A stretch of 64,000 nucleotides of DNA from NCBI GenBank assembly GCA_963978895.1, contig OZ022243.1, positions 808,501 to 872,500 on the forward strand. The letters are read 5' to 3'. Each line of letters begins with the position of its first letter. Positions within the stretch are counted from its first letter, which is position 1. Shown piece by piece: positions 23,475 through 37,485 of the stretch. The notes under the pieces were generated by a model that ran no database searches, was not told the origin of the DNA, and saw nothing but the letters and a program-made list of their open reading frames with translations. This stretch comes from Erpobdella octoculata. Taxonomy: Eukaryota; Annelida; Clitellata; Hirudinida; Erpobdellidae. A program made the translations under genes and the position numbers.

Positions 23475-23849
23475 GAATAACTTCCGATGATGATGATGAT
23501 GATGTAGAAGCGTACCTAATTAAATTAATAGAACAACAGACAATTTCGTGTTACAAATAAGCCTAAATTTTAATAAAAGTAAAACCAAAAATTGAAATTT
23601 TATGGCCACTAGCTAGCTGCGCTAATCTTCCCTCGGCTGAGTTACCCCTGAACTACGGTTCACAGTGGCTCACTTCTCAGCCCAACGCCCCCTCCCACCC
23701 CTCCTTCTTTACCCGACAAAACTCCTGGATTACCGCTTTTCATTTCTAAACCGTCGTAATCCGACTTGTATCAATGCAGATGCACTTGCTAATAAAGTCG
23801 GTACCTTCGTATGACATCGTTCTCTCAGCACGAGTTTAGATTTTGTCGG

Positions 23850-23985
23850 CACACACACGTTAACACGCACACAGACACACACACACTCACACACACTTAC
23901 AAACACACACATACATACAAACACACGCACACACTCATGCAGGTACTCAAAGACACACACACACACACACATACACAGACGTAAC
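23850..23985. repeat. (CA)-rich tract
   Basis: Imperfect CA repeats with ACACGCACAC and ACATACAAAC variants. No gene is seen between 20.8 and 24.28 kb apart from these repeats. Confidence 0.9.
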
Positions 23986-24282
23986 GACGTATATAAGCGT
24001 TCCGAATGTATTGTCTGAACTTTCACGAGTCAAAAAACTGTACGGTTTGTTTCGCCATGTACGCTGACGTTATTGTTTGCCCTTATCATACTGAAGATGT
24101 CGATAATATTAAGTAACTTATTAAATAAAAATCACATCAAATGAAGATTAAACTGCTAACTCAACGGTGATGTTGACATTTCTACTAAATCCGAATAAGG
24201 CCAGACGTTTTGTTTTACTTTTCCTACACTTGCAAAGAGTTAGGTATTTATTAAATTAAAAGGAGAAAAGTAGTCCAGAACA

Positions 24283-25272
24283 ATGCCTACGTCGTGGAGG
24301 AACTATCTCTATTGGACTATATACGTTACCATTACCTGCCCCCCTATGCCGGGGCACGCCATCTACGTACCTCGTCCGAATCGTCTACCTCGCCTACCAC
24401 CGACAAACCCGGACCCGGGTCACGACAACCGGCTGATTTCGGCCACCAATCGGCCGCGGGTCTCTACGGCCGAAATGCTTCCTGTCTGGACTGAGTTCCG
24501 AAATGACCAGGTTTATTATATATTTTGAATTTGAGATTATTACACGTTTAAATTTAATCTGATTAAACTTCTGATTAATATAAATAAATTGACAAATAAA
24601 ATCTTTTTTTCTTCAAAACATTAAGAAACAATTAAATTGCGTATGATTTTGTTTGCTTCTTTTTTTTGTGCGCAGGATATAGCCAATTATCTACGAGTCT
24701 TTAACAAGAGCGTCATGATCTGGACCTGCAAAAATGTCGTACAATGGACATGGAAGGGGGCACATACCCCGAACTTTATTGGTTGGTCGTCATATCTTTG
24801 CTCAATTTCGCACTCGCTCACTCACTAACTCACTCACACTCACTCACTCACTCACTCACTCACTCACTCACTCACTCACTCACTCACTCACTCACTCACT
24901 CACTCACTCACTCACTCACTCACTCACTCACCCATCCGGCTTCTCGTCGCTCAACAAAATGCGTACTTATTAGCTCGTACCTCTACTTATCCAGTCACTC
25001 GAAAATATGAGAGTAAGAGAGATTGGAAACAGTTTTTTTTTTAGAAGCTCTGACAGCTGCCGCCTCCTAACAACGTCGTCTGTAAAAGATCCCATAAATT
25101 ACAGACCGGCGTCTTTTAAATTTAAAAACAAATCGCTGGAAAGAAATACACACACAAAAATCTTTTATTTAGCTAACAGGAGTATTTTTTTTGTTTTCAT
25201 TTTTGGTCACCACATCGTAAATACCTTTAATATCGTCATCAACACCACCACCATCATCATCATCATCATCAT

Positions 25273-25304
<32 letters not shown>

Positions 25305-25333
25305 CCACCATCATCATCACCATCGTCATCACC

Positions 25334-25385
<52 letters not shown>

Positions 25386-25631
25386 CCTCTACCACCACCC
25401 CCACATTTCTCCTCCAGCAATTACCATTCGATTTGGCATCAGCATTAATGCCAACCTCATTTCCATCAATCCACCCACCCGTAAGCGCTAATATGTAAAT
25501 GGAGTTGCGCGTTTATTGCACTTTGAGCACGGTTCAAAACTACCATTAGCGCTAATATTGTAGAACTCAAACAAATTAAAAAAAATTCTTTATAATATCG
25601 TCATCAACATCATCATCATCACCATCATCAC

Positions 25632-25675
<44 letters not shown>

Positions 25676-26261
25676 CCATCACCACCATCATCATCATCAT
25701 CAACATCATCATCATCAACATCATCATCACCTCCATCACCACCACCAACACCTCGCACCGTGATGGATGGGTCGACACGATTTTATTGTCATCAACGTGC
25801 GGAAATGTTTTTCACTGCACTCCAAAGGTTTCAATAAGCATGAGCACACATCAACAACACATCAACAACACATCAACAACACAATACAACACAGTAATTT
25901 ATCTTCCTAATCATTGTCGTAACGGCTAAATCGTCACCAGCATCGTCGTCGTCAGCATCATCACCACCATCATCCAATAGCACTTTTATGTATTATAAAT
26001 TTAGTCTTATTTATTTATTTATTTATTTATTATTCTTTTATTGTATTTCATTAATAATCTAATTGTATTGTATTGTATTTAATTAATAATCTATGTTTAT
26101 AAAAACTTATTAAATTTCAAACAGTTTTAACTTAAATTAGTTAGTATTTTTTTTAGATATAATAGTATATGTAGAACGTTTTGCTTTGACTTATTCAGCA
26201 TCTTTGGAGATCTTCTCAAGGTTTTCTGTTCGTGGGAGAATAATGTTAATAGGAGATCAGG

Positions 26262-26322
<61 letters not shown>

Positions 26323-28012
26323 AAGAAAGAAAAAGAGAGAATAAATTAAACATATTATTTATATAATCATTAAGCATTTTACTTTTAGAGTGATGACGAT
26401 GTTCTTCACACGGGTTAGCTGCAGTACGGGCACGATAGGAAGTAGTTTCCATGGGAACATCTCGAAGAGAAATGAGACTTCCGTTTTCTCTCTTTCTCTC
26501 TCTCTCTCTTTCTTTCTCTCTCTATATATATACACACACATATATATGTATATATATTGAGATTAATTTTTAACTTTCTAACTTTCTTTTTTTATGTTTT
26601 AAAATGACTAAAAAAAATTTTACTTTATAAAATCAGGTTTTATTATTGTTTTTTTCAACTTGTAAACAAATTCAGTTCATCATCATCATCGTCGTCGTCG
26701 TCATCTTCGCCACCACCACCAACATCATCATCACCACCGTCATCACCTGACAAATCGGATCACGAATATTAAAAATTGATAATTTAATGACTACATTAAA
26801 ATAATAATGATCGTCAATTGAAGATTTGTATTGCAACGTCATCGGCGAGATCAGCTCAGTCACGTGGTACCACAACGCAAGGGTTATTCTCACTAAAAAA
26901 AGTTTGAACATTGTTTTTCATTTTTAATCTTCAATTAGAGCCATCCGGCCGTTGAATGTTTTTAAAATATGTCTATTAAGAGCACGGGAAAGGCTGATTT
27001 TTGTGCATTTTTGGCACGGGCAACTCGGTCCGACCCGTTTCATAGTCCAAAATATTTCAGGTCCGGAACGACCCGATTTTACAGGCCCAAAATTCCTATT
27101 CTTGGCAAAAAAACTCTCAGCCCTTCCCGGCTTGACTTCAGGCCAAGCCCGGTCCATTTGGAACCCCTAAAAATTACGACCCGGCCCTCGCAGTATTACA
27201 CTCTAATGTCTTCTCTATATATCTATATTTTCTCGCACCTGCTCTTGCAGATATCGACAGTTCGCGCTACAACCATCTGGATCATCGCAAGAGATTCAGC
27301 CAGATGATATCCCAACACGTCGTCAAGGTAACGTGATATTTATTTCTTAAACTTTTTTTTGTATTTATCTAGCAGTAACAACTGAATGGACGAAAAACGC
27401 TATTTGTCTAGTAAGCCTTGTGTTTGCTACTGAGATGAGTACATCAGGCTATGGCTAAGTACAAATCTAGCCCATACCCTAATAGGCTTTGGCTAAATCT
27501 GTGGAAAACTAAATAACTCTAAGCTTATAAAAGTTTTACATAAAGCTATATCTTTTATTGCCGCTTTGGATCGCCGGCCTATGCTAATAAAATTATTTTT
27601 TTTAAAATACCACCAAATAAACTGTAAAAATAATTATTTACAGCATAACATAAATTAAATTTATCCCTCGATCCAGGACGGGGAACGATTCTACAACCGA
27701 TGGGCCGACATTCGGCTACGGTTGAACAACGTCACCCACAGAGACACGGGTAAGTACCGCATCAAGGTGACCGGCAAACACGGGGACGGTCACAAGGACA
27801 GCCAGTACATCTTCGTACACGTGGCTAAGCACAGGAAACCCGGCTCTCCGACGACCGGAGATAAATCGACTCATGCGTCAGGCTTCTCCCTGGCTGGCGC
27901 TTCTTCTTCGGCTGAAAAACGAAAATCAAAGAGCAACAGGACCAGGAACAAGAAAGACAAAAAGTCGAAAAACGATTCTCCGTCGTCATCAAAGCATAAG
28001 AATTTTTTTTAA
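24283..28012 (+). CDS. Ig-like (V-type) domain protein with Lys/Ser-rich tail
   Basis: Four exons join without a phase conflict: 24283-24510, 24676-24781, 27251-27327 and 27677-28012, giving 248 residues from an ATG to TAA. The first exon is Pro/Arg-rich (about residues 1-70). An Ig fold follows: NKSVMIWTCKNVVQWTWKG as strands B-C, and RLRLNNVTHRDTGKYRIKV as strands E-F with the classic D.G.Y turn. The second Ig cysteine is missing (Y-R-I instead of Y-x-C). NKS and NNVT are possible N-glycosylation sites. The last ~55 residues are Lys, Ser and Arg-rich and end NFF. No signal peptide is clear, so an upstream exon is possible. I cannot name the gene; a titin-like or adhesion-type Ig protein are both possible. 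Introns hold a (CACT)n and two (CAT)n arrays. Confidence 0.65.
24817..24930. repeat. (CACT)n microsatellite
   Basis: Tetranucleotide repeat in the second intron of the Ig-like gene, immediately after the second exon. The Ser-Leu-Thr-His frames are not coding. Confidence 0.97.
25240..25386. repeat. (CAT)n/(CAC)n array
   Basis: Trinucleotide repeat. The poly-Asp and poly-Met frames through it are artefacts. Confidence 0.97.
25600..25750. repeat. (CAT)n/(CAC)n array
   Basis: Second trinucleotide array about 200 bp after the first. Confidence 0.97.
26263..26320. repeat. (GA)n microsatellite
   Basis: Pure GA, about 58 bp, in an intron of the Ig-like gene. Confidence 0.97.
26975..27210. mobile_element. 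degenerate copy of the CCCGGCC-rich inverted-repeat family
   Basis: CGGTCCGACCCG, AGGCCAAGCCCGGTCCA and ACCCGGCCCTCGCAGTATTA resemble, in reverse orientation, the element at 63489-63653. It lies in the intron just before the third exon of the Ig-like gene. Confidence 0.45.
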
Positions 28013-28843
28013 AACAACTCCACAAATGTCCGTATTTAAAGTGTAATTGTATATCGCAAAAACTTGATTCGTTTAAGGAGGAAACCTTCCTGCTGTAAAC
28101 TAGATTTTTAATAGCACGCTGAGAGCGGCTACGACTCCAAAGTAAGCTAACATTGCGATCCACCCACTGAAATAATCAGTCACTACTACAGCATCTGTTA
28201 CTATACGACGTACACCAAAACAAACTTTAATAATCGTAGGGTCGTGGCTCTCACGCCCTTCATCCACATTCCCCTATCCTGCCTCAAAAACAGCTGACGT
28301 TTCGCACCCCACTGCCCGAAACGCTGAGAAGAGATTCTATTATGTTTATATTTGTATATATTGCCACCCGCTTCATTGTTTTCGTTCGTCAATCCCTATC
28401 GGCTGATTTTCCCGGGTTTTTTTTGGTTGTTGTGTTTACTCGTTTTGAAATAAAGAGATGAAAGACAGAACATCGAAATAATAAAAATAAATTATCTGAA
28501 ATCCCTGATTTGTTTTTTTTCCATAAATTTAACAGCTTTAAAGTACTTAATACAAAATTTCCTTAAAAATAACAATATATATTAATCTCCTAAATATGCT
28601 TTTCTGAAATCTGACTGTAATTTAGAAACTAATTTTTTGTCGAAAGATTATGTAAGATTTAAGATATCTTCGATTCCATCCATGTGATTCACAATTCACG
28701 ACTTTTTAACCTTTTCAGATCTTAATATAAAATAAAGTTGAACGAACAAGAAAAAACTTTTTCAATTGAAATAATTTTTCAAAAACTTTCAGACTAGAAA
28801 CACGTCTAAAAAGAAACTCCAGTCGACCGAACACCAGACACGC
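28013..28843. other. 3' region of the Ig-like gene and intergenic DNA
   Basis: No gene seen. AATAAA at about 28450 is a candidate polyadenylation signal. Confidence 0.4.
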
Positions 28844-29072
28844 CAGAGGCGTAGCTAAGGGGGGAGGCAGAGAGGGACTCGTCTCCCCGGGTGCGATTTA
28901 GAAGGGGGCACCAAAAACCTCTCGGATGGAAACAATTTTTAGAAAAAGTACTTACGACTAATCCCTCGTCGACAGTTATTTTCGGAGAAAAATATGCGGG
29001 TTTTTAGATTTTTAGGGGCTCATTTTTGAGACTTTGTCCCCGGGCGCCAAAAAACCCCTAGCCACGTCCCTG
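28844..29072. mobile_element. hAT-like MITE with perfect 8-bp target duplication
   Basis: Ends are CAGAGGCGTAGCTAAGGGG and the complementary CCCCTAGCCACGTCCCTG. The element is 229 bp, with GGGGGCACCAAAAACC and GGGCGCCAAAAAACCCC internally. Both flanks carry AGACACGC (28836-28843 and 29073-29080). CAG termini with an 8-bp duplication are typical of hAT elements. Confidence 0.88.
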
Positions 29073-29494
29073 AGACACGCAAGACTTAAGAAAAATTCCA
29101 GTCAACGGAAGATCCGAAACACGTCCAAAAAGAAATTCAAACCGATCGACAGAGACGTGTGGAAGATCAAATTATTTCAACTCGCACAGCACATGATATC
29201 CTTGTAGACCATTCTTTTATTAACTCTTTTTTGTGGATAATTAATTAAAAGTGGGAAAGAGTATTAATTTAGGAGAAAATCAGAAGAAAAAATTACCATA
29301 CAGGTTTTAGAACAACACACACACACAGCTTGGTAGGTAGGAAAATCAGAATTAAGAAAACTATGATACATTTTAATAATATTAAAGAAAAAAACAAATA
29401 CTAAACATAATTACCAATTCAAGTTAAACACATAAGTCACTTCAATTCATTAACTCACGTTAACGAGAAACGTAAACAATGCGTTGTAACCACA

Positions 29495-29496
<2 letters not shown>

Positions 29497-29567
<71 letters not shown>

Positions 29568-29584
29568 GCGCGCGCGCACACACA
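29497..29584. repeat. (CA)n/(CG)n microsatellite
   Basis: About 70 bp of CA followed by GCGCGCGCGC and a short CA end. Confidence 0.98.
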
Positions 29585-29831
29585 TAACGGCTTATCATTG
29601 CATGGCAGTATCACCAATCTAAACGCTTAAGAACTTTCTATAAATCAATATGGGAGGATAAAACCTTTGAATCCCCCTAACATCCTTTCTTGAGGAGCAG
29701 TATAAACCCTACTGGAACAACCTATCCCCTAGCACTGGCATCCATCCACCCGAAACGCGACTCGGCTAATCTCTCCACCTCCTTTCTCCCACTCATCATT
29801 CCACTCCCATCTAGGCCCATTTTTTTTATTA

Positions 29832-32140
29832 TTATTGAATGAGACAATCCAGATTGCCGTCACTGTTGCACGGCAGCATGAGGCAGTGGACGATGGCACG
29901 ACAGATGTACGACATGGTGCCGTAGCGGCCGCTCGGGGCGCAGTCGTAGAACTGCAGGCAGATGCCCTCGTTGCCTTGACACTTGAGGAAGGTCTTGGGA
30001 TTGGCACAGCACATGGCCAGGTAACTGTCATCTTCTTTCTGAAAAGATTGAATAATAATAACGAGATCATAAAGATGATAATAATAATCTGTCATTTTAA
30101 ATCAGGATATAATCAATGAAAAACCCTACTTGGAAAATTTTATTTAAAAGAAACCCTAAACTTGAGGGCCTCAAGCCCCCTAAAAATAAACTAGACCCCT
30201 TTTCACCACCATCCCCATTCCTACCACCAGGTGACCTCCTACTTCCGCTCTCTTTCACGTCCAATTCAAACCTGCTCCTCGATGAACAGCTTGGCAGCGT
30301 GGTGGACCAGCCGATCGATGTTGATGACCTCATTCCAGAAGCACTTGCCCCCGTCGTGCTCCACGATGAGACAGAGGACGACCATGGTTTCGACGCACAG
30401 CTGCCTGTACTCGGGGTGGGTTATCCGGTTCAGGACGGCCTCCACTTCGAGGGCGAATTTCATCTCGCCCTGGGTCATCTAGAATGAAGGGTGACGGGGT
30501 ACGGGGGTGAACGAATGAACGAAGGAACTGACCCGGAGTGACGCAGATATAAAAAAAACTGATACGGAAATCTACCTCGCTGGTGAGAAACTGATTGACT
30601 GTGTGGTTAGAGAAGGACACCCCGTGACACTTGTAAATAAATAAATTAATAAAAAAATAAATAATTATTAAATAAATTAATATATCATTTGATTAAAAAC
30701 ATCACTACCATCACTACCCCGTAACTGTCACCATTATTACCAGATGACAACTCTTCTGTATCATCATCATCATCATAATCATCATCACCGCTTTCATTAC
30801 AATCGTCACATCGTCGTCATCGTTGTCTCCCACGGATTACTCACCCGTCTCAGTAGAGTCCACATGTCGGCATAGAAACCGACGGGTACCCTGTTCAGTG
30901 CCCCGTCCAGCCTCCTCCTCCTGAGCCACTGGCCGTGCCTGTCGCTGTCGGCGGGCTCCGAGCTTGCTTCAAGGGCCCCCTCGTCCATCATCTGCAACGA
31001 GATTAGTTTGTTTCGTAGCGGAAAATAGAACCGTGGAACTCGTGCTCGCCATCGTCGCAACGATACGCAACCATAAAGGAAAGGCGTGCACGAGTGTGAT
31101 GAAAAATCGGTCATTAACATTTCAATCATCATGACACCTCAAAGTCATTAACATTTTCATCATCATCATGACACCTAAACATCATTAACATTTTCATCAT
31201 CATCATAACACCTAAACGTCATTAACATTTTCATCATCATCATGACACCTAAACGTCATTAACATTTACATCATCATCATGACACCTAAACGTCATTAAC
31301 ATTTTCATCATCATCATGAGACCTCAACGTCATTAACATTTTCATCATTATCATGACCAGTACCACTTTGTTGAAGTTCAAAAACTGGGATGCGAAAGTT
31401 TATTGAGAATTATATACAGCACAGCACAACAAATTGAATCTGACCAAACAAGAAGAAGTTGTTAACCTCAACAAAAAAAAAGGAGAAAAAAGAAAAAAAT
31501 AGTTATCATCATGGTGATGCAAAACACTCCAGGAGCATGAGCTGTGAAAATTTTCGCGTGGAATGCGAAATTGAAAAATGGCCGTCGTGTTTTTAGAGGA
31601 GAAATGAATCGATTTTCTTTTTCCGTGACACTTCTTCTAAAATTTTCCCCTACCCCCTACACTCGAATCACTGCTTCCCAAACTTGAATCTCTCTCTCTT
31701 CCCCTACCCCGTGTCACCGCCTCCCAGCCTTAAATACCCACTTGCTGATTCAATTATAACTAACTAAGTTATAACTAACTGAGAAAATGATTAAATAAAA
31801 TAAACTAATTTGATTTATCTAATTAAATCCTCAAAAATAGTTTTAAAAGCTAATAAATGTAAGTAAAAAAATGCTAACAATAAAAACGAGAGATATATTT
31901 TGAAAAAATAACCTAAAATTTAGTAAAAAAATTAAATTATTTCTGTTTCAAATGACAAAAATCAAACACCAAATCAAACAGAATAACTCAAATGTGTGCA
32001 TAGAACGAGCTAAAAAAAAATCTAAAACGCATGCGTCACGCGCGCAGTCACACATGCAGAACGTTAAAAAGACTGTAAACAGATGCGAGCTCAAACAAAA
32101 ATATTTTAAACTATTTAATTAATTATCAACCGACAGGTCG

Positions 32141-32195
<55 letters not shown>

Positions 32196-35100
32196 TAACA
32201 AAAATAACAACAATAATAACAACAATAATAATAATAATAATAAATAGAATCATAACAAATAAATAAATAATCAACAAAACAATCAGGAACCAATCAATCA
32301 ATCAATCGATCAATTTATCAACCTGGAGCGAACTGACTGACTTACCGTAGATTGCCTCTGTAGTGATCGGCGGGTTTCGCGAGTGGGAGGAGAATAAGAA
32401 GAAAGAAAGAAATAAATAAAGATAACAACAGCAAAACATTCTTTTCTACATTAATTCTAAATTAGTAACAAATGATACAACTAATATCCATCACCATTAT
32501 GGCAATTATTAATAACAATAATCACCATCATCATCATCATTGTTATCATTGCAATTAACATTATTATTATAATTAGTACCATCTACGAATGAATTGATTA
32601 GAAACAGCTGGATTAATTGAAACATTAAATGACGAATAAATTATGCATTATGCTTATCACTTTAACTAGAGGCCACAAAACTTTCAGAAGCTTCATGAAC
32701 TGAGCACCCCCCCCCCACCGAACAGTGTTTACTATTTAATTCTGACCTTAAAAAGTGGCTTTAAACTGTTATCAGCTATTTTTAGGGAAAAAAGTGTATA
32801 AGGTTTTCAAAAAATTTTGATAAAAGTACCCCCCCCCCCAGGTCATAACCTATTTATTTGGAGGAAAAGTTGACAGATGGTAATTTCTAGGGATGCATTC
32901 TTTAGACTTTGCCGTGGGCACCGAAAACCCTAGCTAGGCCACTGGCCTTGAAACCTGTCATTAAAAACTTTCAAATGGAATTGAAATTGAGATACTTTTC
33001 TACAAATATGTCCCAACACCTTTCTTCACCAACACGTGACCTCATATTAATTTTCCACCCCTTAAAAATGTTTTTCCATACCCCACCCATAAATGCTCCC
33101 CCCCGTTCCCGTTATTAACACAGAAAGCCACAACATCATACATGTCAAAATGCTATAATACGAAAGCAAAAAAATGTTTTCTTTTTAAAGAAGCAAAATA
33201 AGAACTTTTAAATCTCGTTTGCAAGACAAGTACATACCACGAAATATAAAATTAAATAATAATAAATTACTAACTAGTATGTAAAATATTTTGGAAATTA
33301 ACATAATTTATTTCTCAATCTACCTCCCCCTCTCAAATCATCCACCTTGGTGTCAAACTACTGACATCCCAGGGGCATAGCCTACCTAAGTGCTTTTTCC
33401 TGCGATTTTTAATTTGATGACTTTCTTTTCTACTAGAGTGACCAACTCATCCTCTAAATAATAATAATAATTTCTTTTACCTCCATTTTAAGTATTCCAC
33501 TACTTAAGTACAAACTCCCCCCCCACGTTACAAATCGAAGGTACAATATAACCCCCCAACAAATTTTTCAAACCAACTCGTCCCCCCACGACTCTATTTA
33601 AGAGAACTGACCCTGAGCTCCCTCTTCATCAGATCGATGCTGTATCTGGTCTGACTGGCGTAGGCAGCTTTGGACATTCTCTCCGGCTGGTAGATGGACA
33701 TGCGTCGACCGGACTGGGAGGATGCCTCTGGCGGTACTGATGATGATGATGTTGTTGATGATGATGTTGTTGTTGTTGTTGATGGTGATGTTGTTGTTGA
33801 CGATGATATGTTGTTGTTAATGATAATGATGATCCACAACAGTTGTGGTAATGATGTTGTTGTTGTTGTTGATGATGATGATGATGATGATGATGTTGTT
33901 AATGATAATGATCAAGACAACAGTTCTGGTAATGATAATTTTCACAAGTGTTTACAGAGATGGAATCACGAGTCATCACAAATTTCGAGCGACGACAACA
34001 CAGAAACAAAAACGTCAAAACGATCGCGAGTCACAAACCCTTGTTGACGGTGAACTCCTTTCCGCTGAGGATGTGATGGAGGAGGTGCTTCATCTCGTAC
34101 GGACTCAAATTCAGCAGCTCGTTAGACGCTTCCTCACCTGTGCGAGCAGGTGTTGAAAGTAATCGTCTCAATCGAGGTCGTAGCTACAGCTTTTATCACT
34201 ATTATCATCCCCGTTCCAACACCATCATCATCATGACCATCACCATCATCATCATTATCATCACCAGCATCATCCTTATCATCACCAGCACCATCATCAT
34301 AATCATCATTATCATCATAATCATCATCATCATCATAATTATAATCATTATCATTATCATCGTCATCATCATCATCATCATTATCATCACTCCCACCAAC
34401 ACCACCGTCATCGGTCCCGCCAACCCGGACAACGACCAATCACCTGAGCAGTTGAGGGTCCTGGAGAGTTCGGACGCCATGACCTGAATGATCAGTCCGA
34501 CCCGGATCCGCAACATCTCCTTGAACAGCTTCGGCTCGGTCCTTATGTACATGGCCAGGTACACCAGCAGTTCCTGGAGAATGACGGACGGATGAATGGA
34601 TTTGCTCAGCATTAAGCCTCGCGCGTGTGATTCAAAAATACGTGATTCAAAAACACTTACTCAAATTACCGATTATATATCCTTAATATCACAATCACCA
34701 CCGCGGCCGTAACCGTGACGGCAATCGCAACCTCCTCAATAATCACCATCATTATCATAACCTGGGTGAGCATGGCAGTGCTGGAATCGTCTTGGCACGC
34801 GTCGTGTATGATCGAGGCCAGCTCGTCCGTCCTCATCGGCCTGGCGGAAGAAGGAGAAGAATGAGATATCGAGAGAGAGACGTGAGATGAGAAAAAGGAG
34901 AGATGAAATAGAAGAAATAAATATAAACAAAATGTAAACAAATGTAACAACAGGTAGAACAGGTAGAACATAATGCCTTATTATTAAATTAATAAAAAAT
35001 AAATTTAAAAAAAAATAAATTAATAAATAAATTCAATAAGTAATAATTATTTCAAATAAAAACAAATTTTTAATTACGCAACATAAGCTGAAAAAAACAA

Positions 35101-37454
35101 CCTTGTGATGATCTTCTCTCGTGGCTCGGGTGGCAGGCCGACTGCAAGCTGCTTCTGCCTGACGATGATGTCAGAGGCTGCTTTGGCCAGGTCCTCGACC
35201 TTGACATTCATGACATTGGTGAAAATAACGACGATGGCGATGGTGATGGTAATGACGACGTGATAAAAATGATAATAATAATAATAATGCGAGTGGTAGT
35301 ATCAATGATACTGATAATGATGATAATGATATAAATATTTATAGTGATAATGATGATATTAATATTGATACTGATGATAATAATGATATTGATAATAATA
35401 ATAATATTGATACTGATAGTCATAGGTGTTATTATAACAATAAATCTAATGATGAACACAGAGAAAGCAGCACTCGAAAGGTGCTTACTTAAGCTGGTGT
35501 TTAATCGACAGATCGTGAAAACACGGCGAGAAATAAATATAAAAAAAAATAAACGACCATCACAACCGCTTACTTTCTTTCTGAGCAGACCTGCGGTGTG
35601 CCTGACCAGCCACCACTGCTTCGATCGGCCGGCCTTCTCGTACAGCTCGTTCAGCAGGTCGCCGACGGTGCACTCCTGTCCGTTCTTTCCCAGGCCCGTG
35701 TCCCATCCTGCTCCCCTGTCGCACAGCGGGGGGTGTGGGAATGTCGTTAGAAAACGGTCAGACGATTTTTTAAAAACAGTTACGAGCTATCGATGATGAT
35801 GATGATGATGACTCATACTTGGCTTGCCCCAATCATTCGGGCTCTACCTGTTGCTCACACCATGAGATAGAACAATCCCCATACACCGAACTAAGATCAA
35901 TAAAACAATGGGCAACCCGATGGTTGTACAGGTATTACGGCAGCTACGTGCTATCGATGATGATGATGATGATGATGACTCATACTTGGTGATGTAGAGA
36001 TAGTGGATGATGTCCGTCTGCTCGTGGAGGGAATCCGTCTCTGCCAGCTGGGAGACGAGGTCGTGGCAGTCGACCCCCTCGTATTTGTCCACCGGTTCGT
36101 GGGAAGTGATCAATCTCTCTCCTGCTCCTGATTGTGATGATGATGATATTGATGGTTGTGATGATGATGATGATGTTATTGATAGTGATGATGATATAAC
36201 CATATTGATGGTTATGATGATAATTATTATTAATAGATCATGATGATAACAACTAACTCCATTAAAATTTATAAATAACAGGTTAAAACACAATCCGACA
36301 AAAGATGGCAACACAAACATTCACAGCTTTGCCCATCCCCTCCCCCCATCAAATACTACAACAACCACCTACCTGTACCTCCCTTGAGCCTGCGCTCTGC
36401 AGCTGGTGCCTGGTGGAAGGGACTCTCGAAGGTGAACATGACGCCTGGGCTGGCGGGCACCGAACCAACGGGGGAGCTGCTGCCCGAAACTATCGGCGTG
36501 GACTCTGTTGGCGATGATAACAATGTAATCCGAATTAAAAAAAATCAATAATAACAGGTTTTTAGATATTCATTGTTGGATTGCCGGCTATAGTTTTGAT
36601 GCCATTAGATTACGGCTTATGCGTCGTAATGTTGCGCATCGTCCGATTACGTGTAACCGTTGTAATGTTACGTGTTGTTGTTTGAGTTTACAATTTAGTG
36701 GTATCCTTGAAAAATGCGGAACAATTCTATTGTCACAATTGATTTAGAAGCCACACACACACACACCAAATGAAATCAAGTAACATTTCTTAAAAGAACA
36801 CGTACACACACACAAATGTAAAGTTACAAAATGCAACAAAAATGTAAGAAAATAGTCGTAAAATAAACGGCGCACGCACACACACAGACACAAGCAACAC
36901 GTGTAAACGTAGTACACACTGCAACACGTTTAGATAACTTCAACTGAAACTTTCATAAACATCATAACTAGAAATAATAAATTTACATTCGTAACTACAC
37001 TTGTGCACCCTCTACATTATTTAGAAAGTGAAAGAACTGCCTATCCAGCTAAAAATAGAATGCAACTAACCCTGACTTATAAAAGCTAGTGTCACACATG
37101 TTTAAACATAATCAGATAAGGCAGGAGCGATTTTATATAAGAAAAGTTGTAAATTAGTATCTCATTATAATATCATTAATTTATTATAATAAATTAATAC
37201 TATTATGAAATCGGCAACAACTGGAACGGTGCACTTTTCATTCTTCCCAATTTAAATTAGTTAATTCAACAAAATAAACATTCCTCAAGTTCATTTTTAT
37301 CAAACTCATTAAAAAAAATATAAGATGGAAGCTGACAAGAAAAGCAAAACAAGACAAGACAACAACAACGATGATGATGATGATGATGATAATGATGATG
37401 GTGGTGATGGTGATGATGATGATGATGATGATGGTGATGATGGTGGTGATGGTG

Positions 37455-37485
<31 letters not shown>

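Noticed and set aside
29729..31132. Plus- and other-frame reading frames overlapping PHKA exons
   Set aside because: Shadow frames of GC-rich coding exons. The same applies to most frames overlapping MLH3 and ZW10.
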